A stretch of DNA of 48,980 bases from the NCBI RefSeq assembly GCF_002154605.1, contig NZ_MUNE01000129.1, positions 1 through 48,980 on the forward strand, given 5' to 3'. The position numbers and the translations under genes were made by a program. Shown piece after piece: positions 43,157-48,980 of this stretch. The stretch's first letter is position 1. Each line of letters starts with the position of its first letter. The stretch comes from Streptomyces milbemycinicus (GTDB lineage: Bacteria > Actinomycetota > Actinomycetes > Streptomycetales > Streptomycetaceae). The notes under the pieces are model-generated. The model was not told the DNA's origin. It made no database searches and worked only from the letters and a program-made list of their open reading frames with translations.

Positions 43157-43663
43157 ATGCCTGTTTTTCTGGACGCCGCCGAGGGTTCGGGACGCCTTGC
43201 CGTGCCGGCCCCCAGGATGCGGCGGGTGGTATTCGTCGCGGTGCTGAGCCCACCAGGGCAGCTTGCCCTGGTGGCAGACGAAATTCCTGGAGTTCGTCCC
43301 CAATGGGTGCTTCCATCAGGATCCGCCCGTGCTGCGGAGCCCTACCGTGAGGCGGCAGCGCGCGTGCTGCGCGACGTAGTCGGCGCGATGCCGGTGCGCG
43401 GGAGCGCCGTCGAGGGATGCCGGTGGGCTCGGGTTCCTGTTCCAGTGCGCCGGAGCCGCCGAGAGGCCCGCGTGGTCATTTTTCGTCTCACTGCGGCTGG
43501 CGACCCACTCGAACCTCTGCCATGGAAGGGAGCGACACGCTGGGCGGGGCCTGAGCAGTGGCCGGAGTTATCTACACGTTGTGATCTGCCGGATGTGGAT
43601 GTTCTGTTGACGGGATGTTTGGAGGGCTGGATCCCGGATGGGCGGATCACGTTGGAACCTTGA
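43157..43663 (+). CDS. Nudix-like protein with degenerate Nudix box
   Basis: 168 residues. RRVVFVAVLSPPGQLALVAD, RPQWVLPSGSARAAEP and YREAAARVLRDVVG follow the strand and helix order of Nudix hydrolases. The REUXEE catalytic core reads RVLRDV, so the metal-binding Glu residues are missing. Probably a binding or regulatory protein rather than a hydrolase, as in some Nudix-derived regulators. The ATG at 43157 has only a weak ribosome binding site. The 26-bp site just upstream links it to the XRE/recombinase genes. Convergent with the IclR gene, with 25 bp between. Confidence 0.55.
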   Translation: MPVFLDAAEGSGRLAVPAPRMRRVVFVAVLSPPGQLALVADEIPGVRPQWVLPSGSARAAEPYREAAARVLRDVVGAMPVRGSAVEGCRWARVPVPVRRSRREARVVIFRLTAAGDPLEPLPWKGATRWAGPEQWPELSTRCDLPDVDVLLTGCLEGWIPDGRITLEP

Positions 43664-43688
43664 ACACCTCCGCATTTCGGCACCGTTG

Positions 43689-44456
43689 TCACTCTGCCCT
43701 GGCGATCGTGATGGCGGTCTCCTGTAGGGCCGTGGCAACCGCGGGCATGTCTTGTTCGCGCAGGCGCACGGCGGGTGCGTGCACGGAAATCGCGGCGAGT
43801 GGTTCCCCGATACGGTTGCGGATAGCCACTCCGACGCCGTGCAGGTCGTGTGCGCTTTCCTCGAGGTCTGCAGCCCATCCCCGGGCTCTGATCTCCTCCA
43901 ACTCGTCCTCAAGCACCGGCCATTCAGTGATGCTTCCTGCCGCCGTGGCCGCTAGCTCGGTGGGAAGTGTCGCGCGTACCTCTGCCGGGTCACGCAGTGC
44001 GAGCAGCGCTTTGCCCGCCGCTGTGACATGAGCCGGGAAATCCTGGCCCAGCGGAACGCTGACGCGCAGGACCTGCCGGCACTCGACTCCATCGACCAGT
44101 CGGACGGCGGCCGCATCCAGGATGTAGAGGCACACGGTCTCCTGCAACTTCTCGGACAGCTCTTCCAGAGGCCTGCGAGCCTGCCGTCGAACGTCCAGCT
44201 GGGCGATCGCTGTCAATCCCATGCGTACCAGCTGCGGCCCCGCTGAGTATCCGCGCTGGCCCGGATCGTGGCGCAGGAACCCTGTGCGCTGCAGGGTGAC
44301 CAGGATGCGGTGTGCGGTGGAACGTGAGATGCCGAGTTCACGGGCGGTTGCGGTGACACCGATTTCCCCCCGGTCATGCGCGAGGATGAGAACATCGAGG
44401 GCCTTCGCCACCGACGCCAGAGCCTCCGTCGCCGACAGATGATTGCCATCCACCAT
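43689..44456 (-). CDS. IclR family transcriptional regulator
   Basis: 255 residues. The N-terminal winged helix (VTATARELGISRSTAHRILV, followed by LQRTGFLRHDP) and the C-terminal effector domain (LEELSEKLQETVCLYILD, FPAHVTAAGKALLALRDPAE, AAISVHAPAVRLREQD) are typical of IclR proteins, which sense small aromatic or organic acids. The frame is open to 44666, but the ATG at 44456 starts at the expected distance before the helix-turn-helix. No metabolic operon lies nearby, so its target may be itself or a distant gene. Confidence 0.9.
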   Translation of the reverse strand: MVDGNHLSATEALASVAKALDVLILAHDRGEIGVTATARELGISRSTAHRILVTLQRTGFLRHDPGQRGYSAGPQLVRMGLTAIAQLDVRRQARRPLEELSEKLQETVCLYILDAAAVRLVDGVECRQVLRVSVPLGQDFPAHVTAAGKALLALRDPAEVRATLPTELAATAAGSITEWPVLEDELEEIRARGWAADLEESAHDLHGVGVAIRNRIGEPLAAISVHAPAVRLREQDMPAVATALQETAITIARAE

Positions 44457-44737
44457 AAAGGAACCGTAGCGCGCAAACGCTCCCGGGGACCGGGAGCTTG
44501 GGCAGAATCCACACGTCAGACTTCTGCAGCGGCAAGCCGAACGGATCCGGCGCGGCGTCACACGATTCCGATGAGCTGTCTCTGCGACAAGAAAAGGTCG
44601 AGTACTGCGACAACTCAGACTGGGCTTTTGCCGCACTCGGGCGCTCTCCTGACCGTTTAGTGTCACCTCACAGGAACTGCGTGCGTGCCACAGTGTGCCG
44701 TCCCTACACTGGCAGCGGTCTTCCTGAGGAGTTCACC

Positions 44738-45259
44738 ATGGCGGGATACCGGACAGACGCATCTGCGTCAGGCAAAGGTGTCTACCTCGGCTTGGCCCGG
44801 CATGCCCTGGAGGAACTGATCACTTCGCTGCGCGGCGAGTTGGCCGTGCTGGAAGCCGTGCACGCGATGATGTGCCAGAGCGTCGAATCTACCGCCGTCC
44901 GTGAAGAGCGGCCGGCCACTGACGAGGACCCGGTAACCGCCCAACCGTCCGGGGAGGATCCGTCCGAAGATTCTGCCGCTGACGAGGAGCCGTCGGCCCA
45001 AGATGCACACCCGGACTCTCGCGCCCGGACCCTGGGGCCGCCACGCAATGGAAGCATGCGTGATGCGATCCTCACGCTGTTGTGCGCCGCCCAGGAGGCG
45101 ATGTCGATCACCGATATCGCGGCGGCGGTGCGGCCAGGAGCGGACGCGACGGTCCGCTCATCCGTAGGTAAAACGCTCAACCGTATGAAGCAACTCGGTG
45201 AGGTGGAAAACGTAGCGCCTGGAATGTTCCGGGCCGCGCTGTCATCCCAGGCCGCTTGA
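44738..45259 (+). CDS. Coiled-coil / winged-helix DNA-binding protein
   Basis: 173 residues; the ATG at 44738 has GAGGAG 6 nt upstream. Residues 10-50 form a helix (ARHALEELITSLRGELAVLE), then comes a very acidic disordered linker (EDPSEDSAADEEPSAQD). The last 65 residues are a winged helix (MRDAILTLLCAAQEAMSITD, VRSSVGKTLNRMKQLGEVEN). Likely a small regulator or nucleoid-associated protein. It is divergent from the IclR gene and is followed by a hairpin terminator. Confidence 0.75.
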   Translation: MAGYRTDASASGKGVYLGLARHALEELITSLRGELAVLEAVHAMMCQSVESTAVREERPATDEDPVTAQPSGEDPSEDSAADEEPSAQDAHPDSRARTLGPPRNGSMRDAILTLLCAAQEAMSITDIAAAVRPGADATVRSSVGKTLNRMKQLGEVENVAPGMFRAALSSQAA

Positions 45260-45292
45260 TGCATCCGAGAACTGCCCACAACCCAACAAGCA

Positions 45293-45323
45293 GGCCTCCC
45301 TCGATTAACGGTCGAGGGAGGCC
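45293..45323 (+). terminator. Hairpin terminator after the winged-helix gene
   Basis: GGCCTCCCTCGA (45293-45304) and TCGAGGGAGGCC (45312-45323) are perfect complements with a 7-nt loop. It lies 34 bp after the stop codon. Confidence 0.8.
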
Positions 45324-45364
45324 GCCACAACGCACGAACGGACGCTTCTCCTGACAGGGTTCCG

Positions 45365-45453
45365 GTCCGTCGTGCACGTTCACCTTAGCGCTCCCGCCGG
45401 TAGCGCTATAGGGCGTCCGCGCCATTCCGCACTGGAGCGTGCACGACTGACCT
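45365..45453. repeat. 18-bp inverted repeats enclosing a TAGCGCT pair
   Basis: Arms 45365-45382 and 45436-45453 match at 16 of 18 positions and share the exact core GTCGTGCACG / CGTGCACGAC. Between them TAGCGCT occurs twice, 8 bp apart (45387-45393 and 45402-45408), and AGCGCT is itself palindromic. The block lies at the 3' end of the XRE gene. It could be a recombination site of the neighbouring recombinase-like gene, a terminator or an operator. Confidence 0.6.
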
Positions 45454-45471
45454 CGAATAGGCAATTGGGGA

Positions 45472-45792
45472 TCAGTCATGAACACATTGGGTCGCATTCG
45501 ATCCGGGCCAGAGTGCCAGGCCCAGGGCGTGCTCCAGCCGGCAGATCGTCAGGACGTCCGGCCAGCTGGCCCCCGCCAGCAGATCACCGATGGTCTGCCT
45601 ACCGACGTCACTCTGGGCGGCGAGTGCACGCAGCGACAGCTCCGGCCGCTCACACAGGGCCGCGGCAAGGCGGCGGGCAATCGTCTGGACCACCGCGGCG
45701 GCGGGCTCCCCGGCGATCCGGGCGTCCGGCCACTGGTCCGGGTCGACGGCGTAGTTCCGTGGCGACGCCGTGCGCGCTCGGCCTCCGGTCAT
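45472..45792 (-). CDS. XRE-type helix-turn-helix regulator
   Basis: 106 residues with a C-terminal lambda-repressor-like domain (LSLRALAAQSDVGRQTIGDL, then TICRLEHALGLALWP). The ATG at 45792 follows AAGGA by 11 nt. It diverges from the recombinase-like gene across 90 bp holding a perfect 20-bp palindrome, its most likely operator. Probably an autoregulatory repressor that also controls the recombinase/transposase pair. Confidence 0.8.
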   Translation of the reverse strand: MTGGRARTASPRNYAVDPDQWPDARIAGEPAAAVVQTIARRLAAALCERPELSLRALAAQSDVGRQTIGDLLAGASWPDVLTICRLEHALGLALWPGSNATQCVHD

Positions 45793-45832
45793 AAAGATGC
45801 GTTCCTTCAGATCATGATCGACACTGACATCA

Positions 45833-45852
45833 GTGGCCGGTTAACCGGCCAC
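45833..45852. promoter_or_regulatory. Perfect 20-bp palindrome, copy 2 of the repeated site
   Basis: GTGGCCGGTTAACCGGCCAC is fully symmetric. With the following ATGTCA it matches 43121-43146 at 24 of 26 positions. It lies between the divergent XRE gene and the recombinase-like gene, 30 bp before the latter's GTG start. Confidence 0.8.
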
Positions 45853-45882
45853 ATGTCATGGGCCTTGCGCCTGGAGGTCGCT

Positions 45883-46818
45883 GTGTCGAATCGCCTGCTG
45901 GCGTACGCGCCGAAACCGGAGACGGTGCCGCCCGCCCAGTGGCGCCGCATCGCGCCAGTCGTCCGGTCCCTGGGCTTTCTGACCGTCGCGGCCGGGCCCT
46001 ACGGCCCAGATGTGATCATGACGCCACTCGCGCGACTGGTTGCCTGGGCCGAGGCCCAGGGCCTTCCACTGGAACCCTCGGTGCTCCTTGACCAGAGCAC
46101 CGTCGAACGCTTCATCCTGGTCGGCTGCCGCGACATGGCCGCCAACAGTCGCCGGACCTGCAGCAGCCAGTTGCGCCGGGCTTCCGAAGCGCTCCTGCTG
46201 GATCAGCTCGGGCAGCATCCGCCGATCCGGCTGAAGGCGATTGCTACCCCGGTGGCTCCCTACCCGCCCGCAGAAGTGGCTCACTGGCTGATCTGGGCGC
46301 AGAGCCTGCCCACCCCGTCCCAGCGGCGCAACGCCTGTCTGCTCTTCTGCCTCGGCATCGGGTGCGGACTGGCCGTCGAGGACCTTGTGTACGTTCAGGG
46401 ACGGGACATCCGACCAGGTCCGACCGGGCGGGCGCTGGTCAACGTGCACGGGCGCCGTCCGCGCACTGTCGTATGCCGGTACGCCTACGAGGAACTGCTG
46501 CTGGCGGAAGCCGAGGCCATCCCGGCAGACGCCTACGTGTTCCGACCGGACTGGCAGAACCGCACCAGCAAGCACATCGCATCGGACTGGCTCGCCAAGT
46601 ACCCGCGAATCATCGGCCGTTGTGACAGCGCCGTGCTGCAGACCCAGCGGCTGCGCACGACATGGCTCGTCGATCTGCTGAACGCTGGGCTTCCGCTGAC
46701 GGTGATCCTCAAAGCATCGGGGCTCGCGACACTGCACAGCCTCTCGCGCTACCTCGTCTTCCTTAGCGACGTGTCCGAAGCAGAGGCATGTGATCTGCTG
46801 CGGGGAGCAGCGGCATGA
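45883..46818 (+). CDS. Atypical tyrosine-recombinase-like protein
   Basis: 311 residues from the GTG at 45883, chosen for the GGAGG at 45873-45877; an ATG at 45853 is in frame. The C-terminal half has an integrase-like layout: NACLLFCLGIGCGLAVEDLV at the place of the first Arg box, then RLRTTWLVDLLNAGLPLTVI and LKASGLATLHSLSRYLVFL, with a possible nucleophile Tyr in SRYL. The first catalytic Arg appears to be Ala (GLAVED where integrases have GLRxxE). It may be a DNA-binding partner rather than an active recombinase. It overlaps the transposase-like gene by 4 bp (ATGA), so the two products are made together. Confidence 0.65.
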   Translation: MSNRLLAYAPKPETVPPAQWRRIAPVVRSLGFLTVAAGPYGPDVIMTPLARLVAWAEAQGLPLEPSVLLDQSTVERFILVGCRDMAANSRRTCSSQLRRASEALLLDQLGQHPPIRLKAIATPVAPYPPAEVAHWLIWAQSLPTPSQRRNACLLFCLGIGCGLAVEDLVYVQGRDIRPGPTGRALVNVHGRRPRTVVCRYAYEELLLAEAEAIPADAYVFRPDWQNRTSKHIASDWLAKYPRIIGRCDSAVLQTQRLRTTWLVDLLNAGLPLTVILKASGLATLHSLSRYLVFLSDVSEAEACDLLRGAAA

Positions 46819-48719
46819 GCAGGAAGAATCCCGAGAACAAACACTGCCGACGCACCGGCCTCGCCTTACGCCCCGCACCGCAGGCCCCCGACCGCACCCT
46901 CAACGACAAGGTTGTGAACGAGATCTTCAACCTCGTCCGCAGCTGCGGTGCACTGGAGCGCCTCCCCTCCAACCCCCACAAGCCGGGTCCGAAGGGCCTC
47001 CCCTTCCGCACCGTCTTGATGGGCTTGCTCCTGTCGCAGTACATGGGCAAGAGTGCGAACCTCGACGACGCGTGGGAGACACTCTTCTTCGGACTGTCTC
47101 CCGGAGCCAAACGCCTGCTCGACGTCCCCGACATCGACCTGGACATCCCCGAGGACGCCACCAGCGAAGAGATCGACGACATCGCACACCGGCAGTACGC
47201 GACGTCGAAGCGGGTCTACCGGTCCTGGGCCTCGATGACCAAGCGCCTGGACCCGGCGCCGCACGACCGCCGCAAACGCCTGACACTCAGTGAGGCCAAG
47301 AAGATCCGGCGCAAGTGGAACGCCCCCGACAACGCAGACACCGTGCGCAACCTGGAGGCTATCGCCCAGGATCTGGTTCTCGCTCCGGTCATGGCCTCTT
47401 ACCGGCGCGGCGACTTCGCACGCTGGCAAGGTCACATCGCGGTCGACGACACCCCGGTTCCAGTCTGGGGTAAAGGGCCGGACTACGACAGGGACCGCGC
47501 CTCGCTGGAGATCACCGCCGGGATGTACGTGAAGGGAGGAGCGCAGAAGCGGCCGGTGCAGATCGGTAACGGAACGTCGACGCCTACGAATACCGGCACC
47601 CGGCGCGGTACGGCGAACAAGCCAGCCTCTCGCAAGGGCAAAGGACCGCAGGAGAAGAAAGCGAAGGTGCCGGAGACGAAGGAGTTCCGCTACGCCATAA
47701 TGGCCGCGTTCCCCGGCCATGGCCACGGCGACCTCGCCGGCGCCTACCCCGCGGTCTGCCTCGGCATGATCCTCCACACCCCGGGCACCGAACCAGGCCC
47801 GGCCGCCCTGCGTGCCATCCGGGCAGCGTACGACCGGGGCCTGGTCAAGGACCTCTTCTGTGCCGACCGGGGCATCTCCCAGGCCAGGCCCCGCAACCTG
47901 CATCTGCAGCTGCTCGATCTCGGCCTCAACACGGTGAAGCACTACAACGACGACAAGGTCGACCGGCAGGGGGCCTTCCGCGGTATGGAGCTGGTCGGAG
48001 GCGAGTTCTACTGCCCTCTCATGCCCACCCCGCTCGTCACTGCGGGCGCCGCCTACATCAACAGCCGCACGGACGAGGACCGCGCCCACGCGCTCAACTT
48101 GATCCAGTCCCGCAGGAACTACCAAACCAAGGTCAAGGAGTACGGGCCCGCAGGCGACCAGCGCCGGCAGTGCCCAGCACTCGGACCACACGCCACGGTC
48201 ACCTGCTACCGCCGCCCCCAACCACGCCGGTCCACCGTTGTCGACCTCGACGCCCCCACCGTCCGCACCGCGGCCGCCCTGCCCGCCATCCGCAAACCCA
48301 AGCGGGACGCCAGCCCTTACCCCGACATCTGCACGGGGAAGAGCATCACCGTGCCGGGCACCGTGCTGGCCAAGTGGCGGCAGAAATACCCCCTGTTCAC
48401 CCCTATGTGGCAGGAAGCCTGGTCCGGACTGCGCAGCCAGAACGAGGGCGGCAACGGCAACCTCAAGAAGTCCGCCCTCGACAGCATCGACAACCCCCAG
48501 CTTCGACTGCCCCACGGACGCGTCGCGCAGACCCTGCTCAACGCCGTGATCATCTTCGTGGCGAACTTCCGAGCCATCAAACGGTTCCGCCGCGACCAGG
48601 GCATCCGGCCCCGCAAAGCTGGCACGCCGAGCTCCACAACCCAATCCGGCGAGCCCCTCGAGCCACCCCACGGGCAGCCGTTTCCGACCCATCCGGTCGA
48701 GCCTCCGCCACGTGAGTGA
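46815..48719 (+). CDS. DDE transposase-like protein
   Basis: 634 residues. Candidate acidic triad: Asp in HIAVDDTPVPVWG, Asp in LFCADRGISQARPRN and Glu in RSQNEGGNGNLKKSA. The segments RVAQTLLNAVIIFVANFRAI and KRFRRDQG follow, typical of transposase C-termini. A Lys/Gly/Thr-rich insertion (GTSTPTNTGTRRGTANKPAS) interrupts the core. The N-terminal helical region (LPFRTVLMGLLLSQY) resembles IS1182-like proteins only loosely. The family is not certain, and no clean terminal inverted repeats were found. It is coupled to the recombinase-like gene by ATGA. Confidence 0.65.
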   Translation: MSRKNPENKHCRRTGLALRPAPQAPDRTLNDKVVNEIFNLVRSCGALERLPSNPHKPGPKGLPFRTVLMGLLLSQYMGKSANLDDAWETLFFGLSPGAKRLLDVPDIDLDIPEDATSEEIDDIAHRQYATSKRVYRSWASMTKRLDPAPHDRRKRLTLSEAKKIRRKWNAPDNADTVRNLEAIAQDLVLAPVMASYRRGDFARWQGHIAVDDTPVPVWGKGPDYDRDRASLEITAGMYVKGGAQKRPVQIGNGTSTPTNTGTRRGTANKPASRKGKGPQEKKAKVPETKEFRYAIMAAFPGHGHGDLAGAYPAVCLGMILHTPGTEPGPAALRAIRAAYDRGLVKDLFCADRGISQARPRNLHLQLLDLGLNTVKHYNDDKVDRQGAFRGMELVGGEFYCPLMPTPLVTAGAAYINSRTDEDRAHALNLIQSRRNYQTKVKEYGPAGDQRRQCPALGPHATVTCYRRPQPRRSTVVDLDAPTVRTAAALPAIRKPKRDASPYPDICTGKSITVPGTVLAKWRQKYPLFTPMWQEAWSGLRSQNEGGNGNLKKSALDSIDNPQLRLPHGRVAQTLLNAVIIFVANFRAIKRFRRDQGIRPRKAGTPSSTTQSGEPLEPPHGQPFPTHPVEPPPRE

Positions 48720-48754
48720 CCCACTCCCGCAGCGCTCCGCCCTCTGAAAACCCC

Positions 48755-48795
48755 ACATGCCTGCGCCACGGCCACCAGCCGTCGCACAGGCATGT
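48755..48795 (+). terminator. Stem-loop after the transposase-like gene
   Basis: ACATGCCTG (48755-48763) pairs with CAGGCATGT (48787-48795) around a 23-nt loop, 36 bp after the stop codon. It could be a terminator or a subterminal element structure. Confidence 0.5.
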
Positions 48796-48893
48796 CCTGT
48801 TTCCGCAGGTGAGAGGCGCAGCACCCGGACCGCCACCGCACCAACCCCTCACTGAGTCGACCGTGCGACCCGAAGGCCCCAGAAACGACGAAA

Positions 48894-48922
48894 TACCGGT
48901 GAGTCACATGACTCGACCGGTA
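48894..48922. repeat. Near-perfect inverted repeat at the right edge
   Basis: TACCGGTGAGTCA (48894-48906) and TGACTCGACCGGTA (48909-48922) are complementary apart from one bulged base. This is a compact operator-like or element-end sequence. No coding sequence is seen in 48720-48980. Confidence 0.6.
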
Positions 48923-48980
48923 ATTCGTGAACGCTTCGGGACGATCTCGTGAACGTCCCAGTGAGTGTCCGAGGGGGGAC

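Noticed and set aside
43141..43350. An ATG directly after the palindromic site at 43121, mirroring the ATG after copy 2.
   Set aside because: The frame it opens is Arg/Gly/Ser-rich shadow; the Nudix-like frame starting at 43157 is the plausible gene.
1..48980. CRISPR arrays, rRNA genes or riboswitches.
   Set aside because: No regularly spaced repeats, rRNA-like sequence or known riboswitch cores were seen on either strand.

Overview
The window is very GC-rich DNA with strong third-position GC bias, GTG starts, ATGA/GTGA gene overlaps, a mycothiol-dependent enzyme family, Tat-exported hydrolases and MerR/DeoR/IclR/XRE regulators. This points to a Streptomyces or close relative. The many gene remnants and the recombinase/transposase pair suggest accessory DNA such as a chromosome arm; that placement is inference.

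Left part (1-11.6 kb): the end of a lasso-peptide B2 leader-peptidase gene. A MerR regulator then diverges from a mycothiol-dependent isomerase-family gene, with a textbook MerR operator/promoter between them. Next come an SDR protein that lacks the catalytic Tyr, behind a TetR-type palindrome, and remnants of an ARMT1/DUF89-like gene and a CHAT protease-like gene. A galU gene follows. A minus-strand, translationally coupled operon (8513 to 4886) encodes a patatin lipase, an MGT-type glycosyltransferase, a small membrane protein and a membrane-anchored alpha/beta hydrolase. Beyond it lie an intact DUF89/ARMT1-like gene, an XRE/SDR chimera and a DeoR-family repressor.

Centre (12.2-33.6 kb): one co-directional, mostly overlapping transcription unit of secreted glycan-degrading enzymes. 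It holds a MYORG-like GH31, a DUF4091/GH123-like protein, two tandem GH35 beta-galactosidases, a GH31 relic without its catalytic barrel, an SGNH esterase, a GH29 alpha-L-fucosidase, two accessory beta-domain proteins without signal peptides and a GH89 alpha-N-acetylglucosaminidase. A strong promoter with a candidate operator precedes it and a perfect 13-bp terminator hairpin follows it. NEW3 domains recur, and a shared C-terminal lectin-like module is carried on unrelated catalytic cores. The set of linkages (alpha-Gal, beta-Gal, beta-GalNAc, alpha-Fuc, alpha-GlcNAc, acyl ester) fits stepwise removal of sugars from animal-type or mucin-like glycans. Only remnants of a sugar ABC transporter sit at its head, next to the DeoR repressor.

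Right part (33.6-49 kb): remnants (histidine kinase end, thioredoxin reductase without its N-terminus) surround an unrecognised four-gene overlapping operon (34944-38972). That operon encodes a protein with a Gly-rich beta-repeat tail, a STAND-like ATPase-fold protein with a ruined Walker A, an SPFH-like coiled-coil protein and a 59-residue protein. A divergent PIN-like/YaaC-like pair follows, then a degenerate Nudix-like gene, an IclR regulator, a winged-helix protein and an XRE regulator. Last is an atypical tyrosine-recombinase-like gene overlapping a DDE transposase-like gene. A nearly identical 26-bp palindromic site lies before the Nudix-like gene and in the XRE/recombinase intergenic region.
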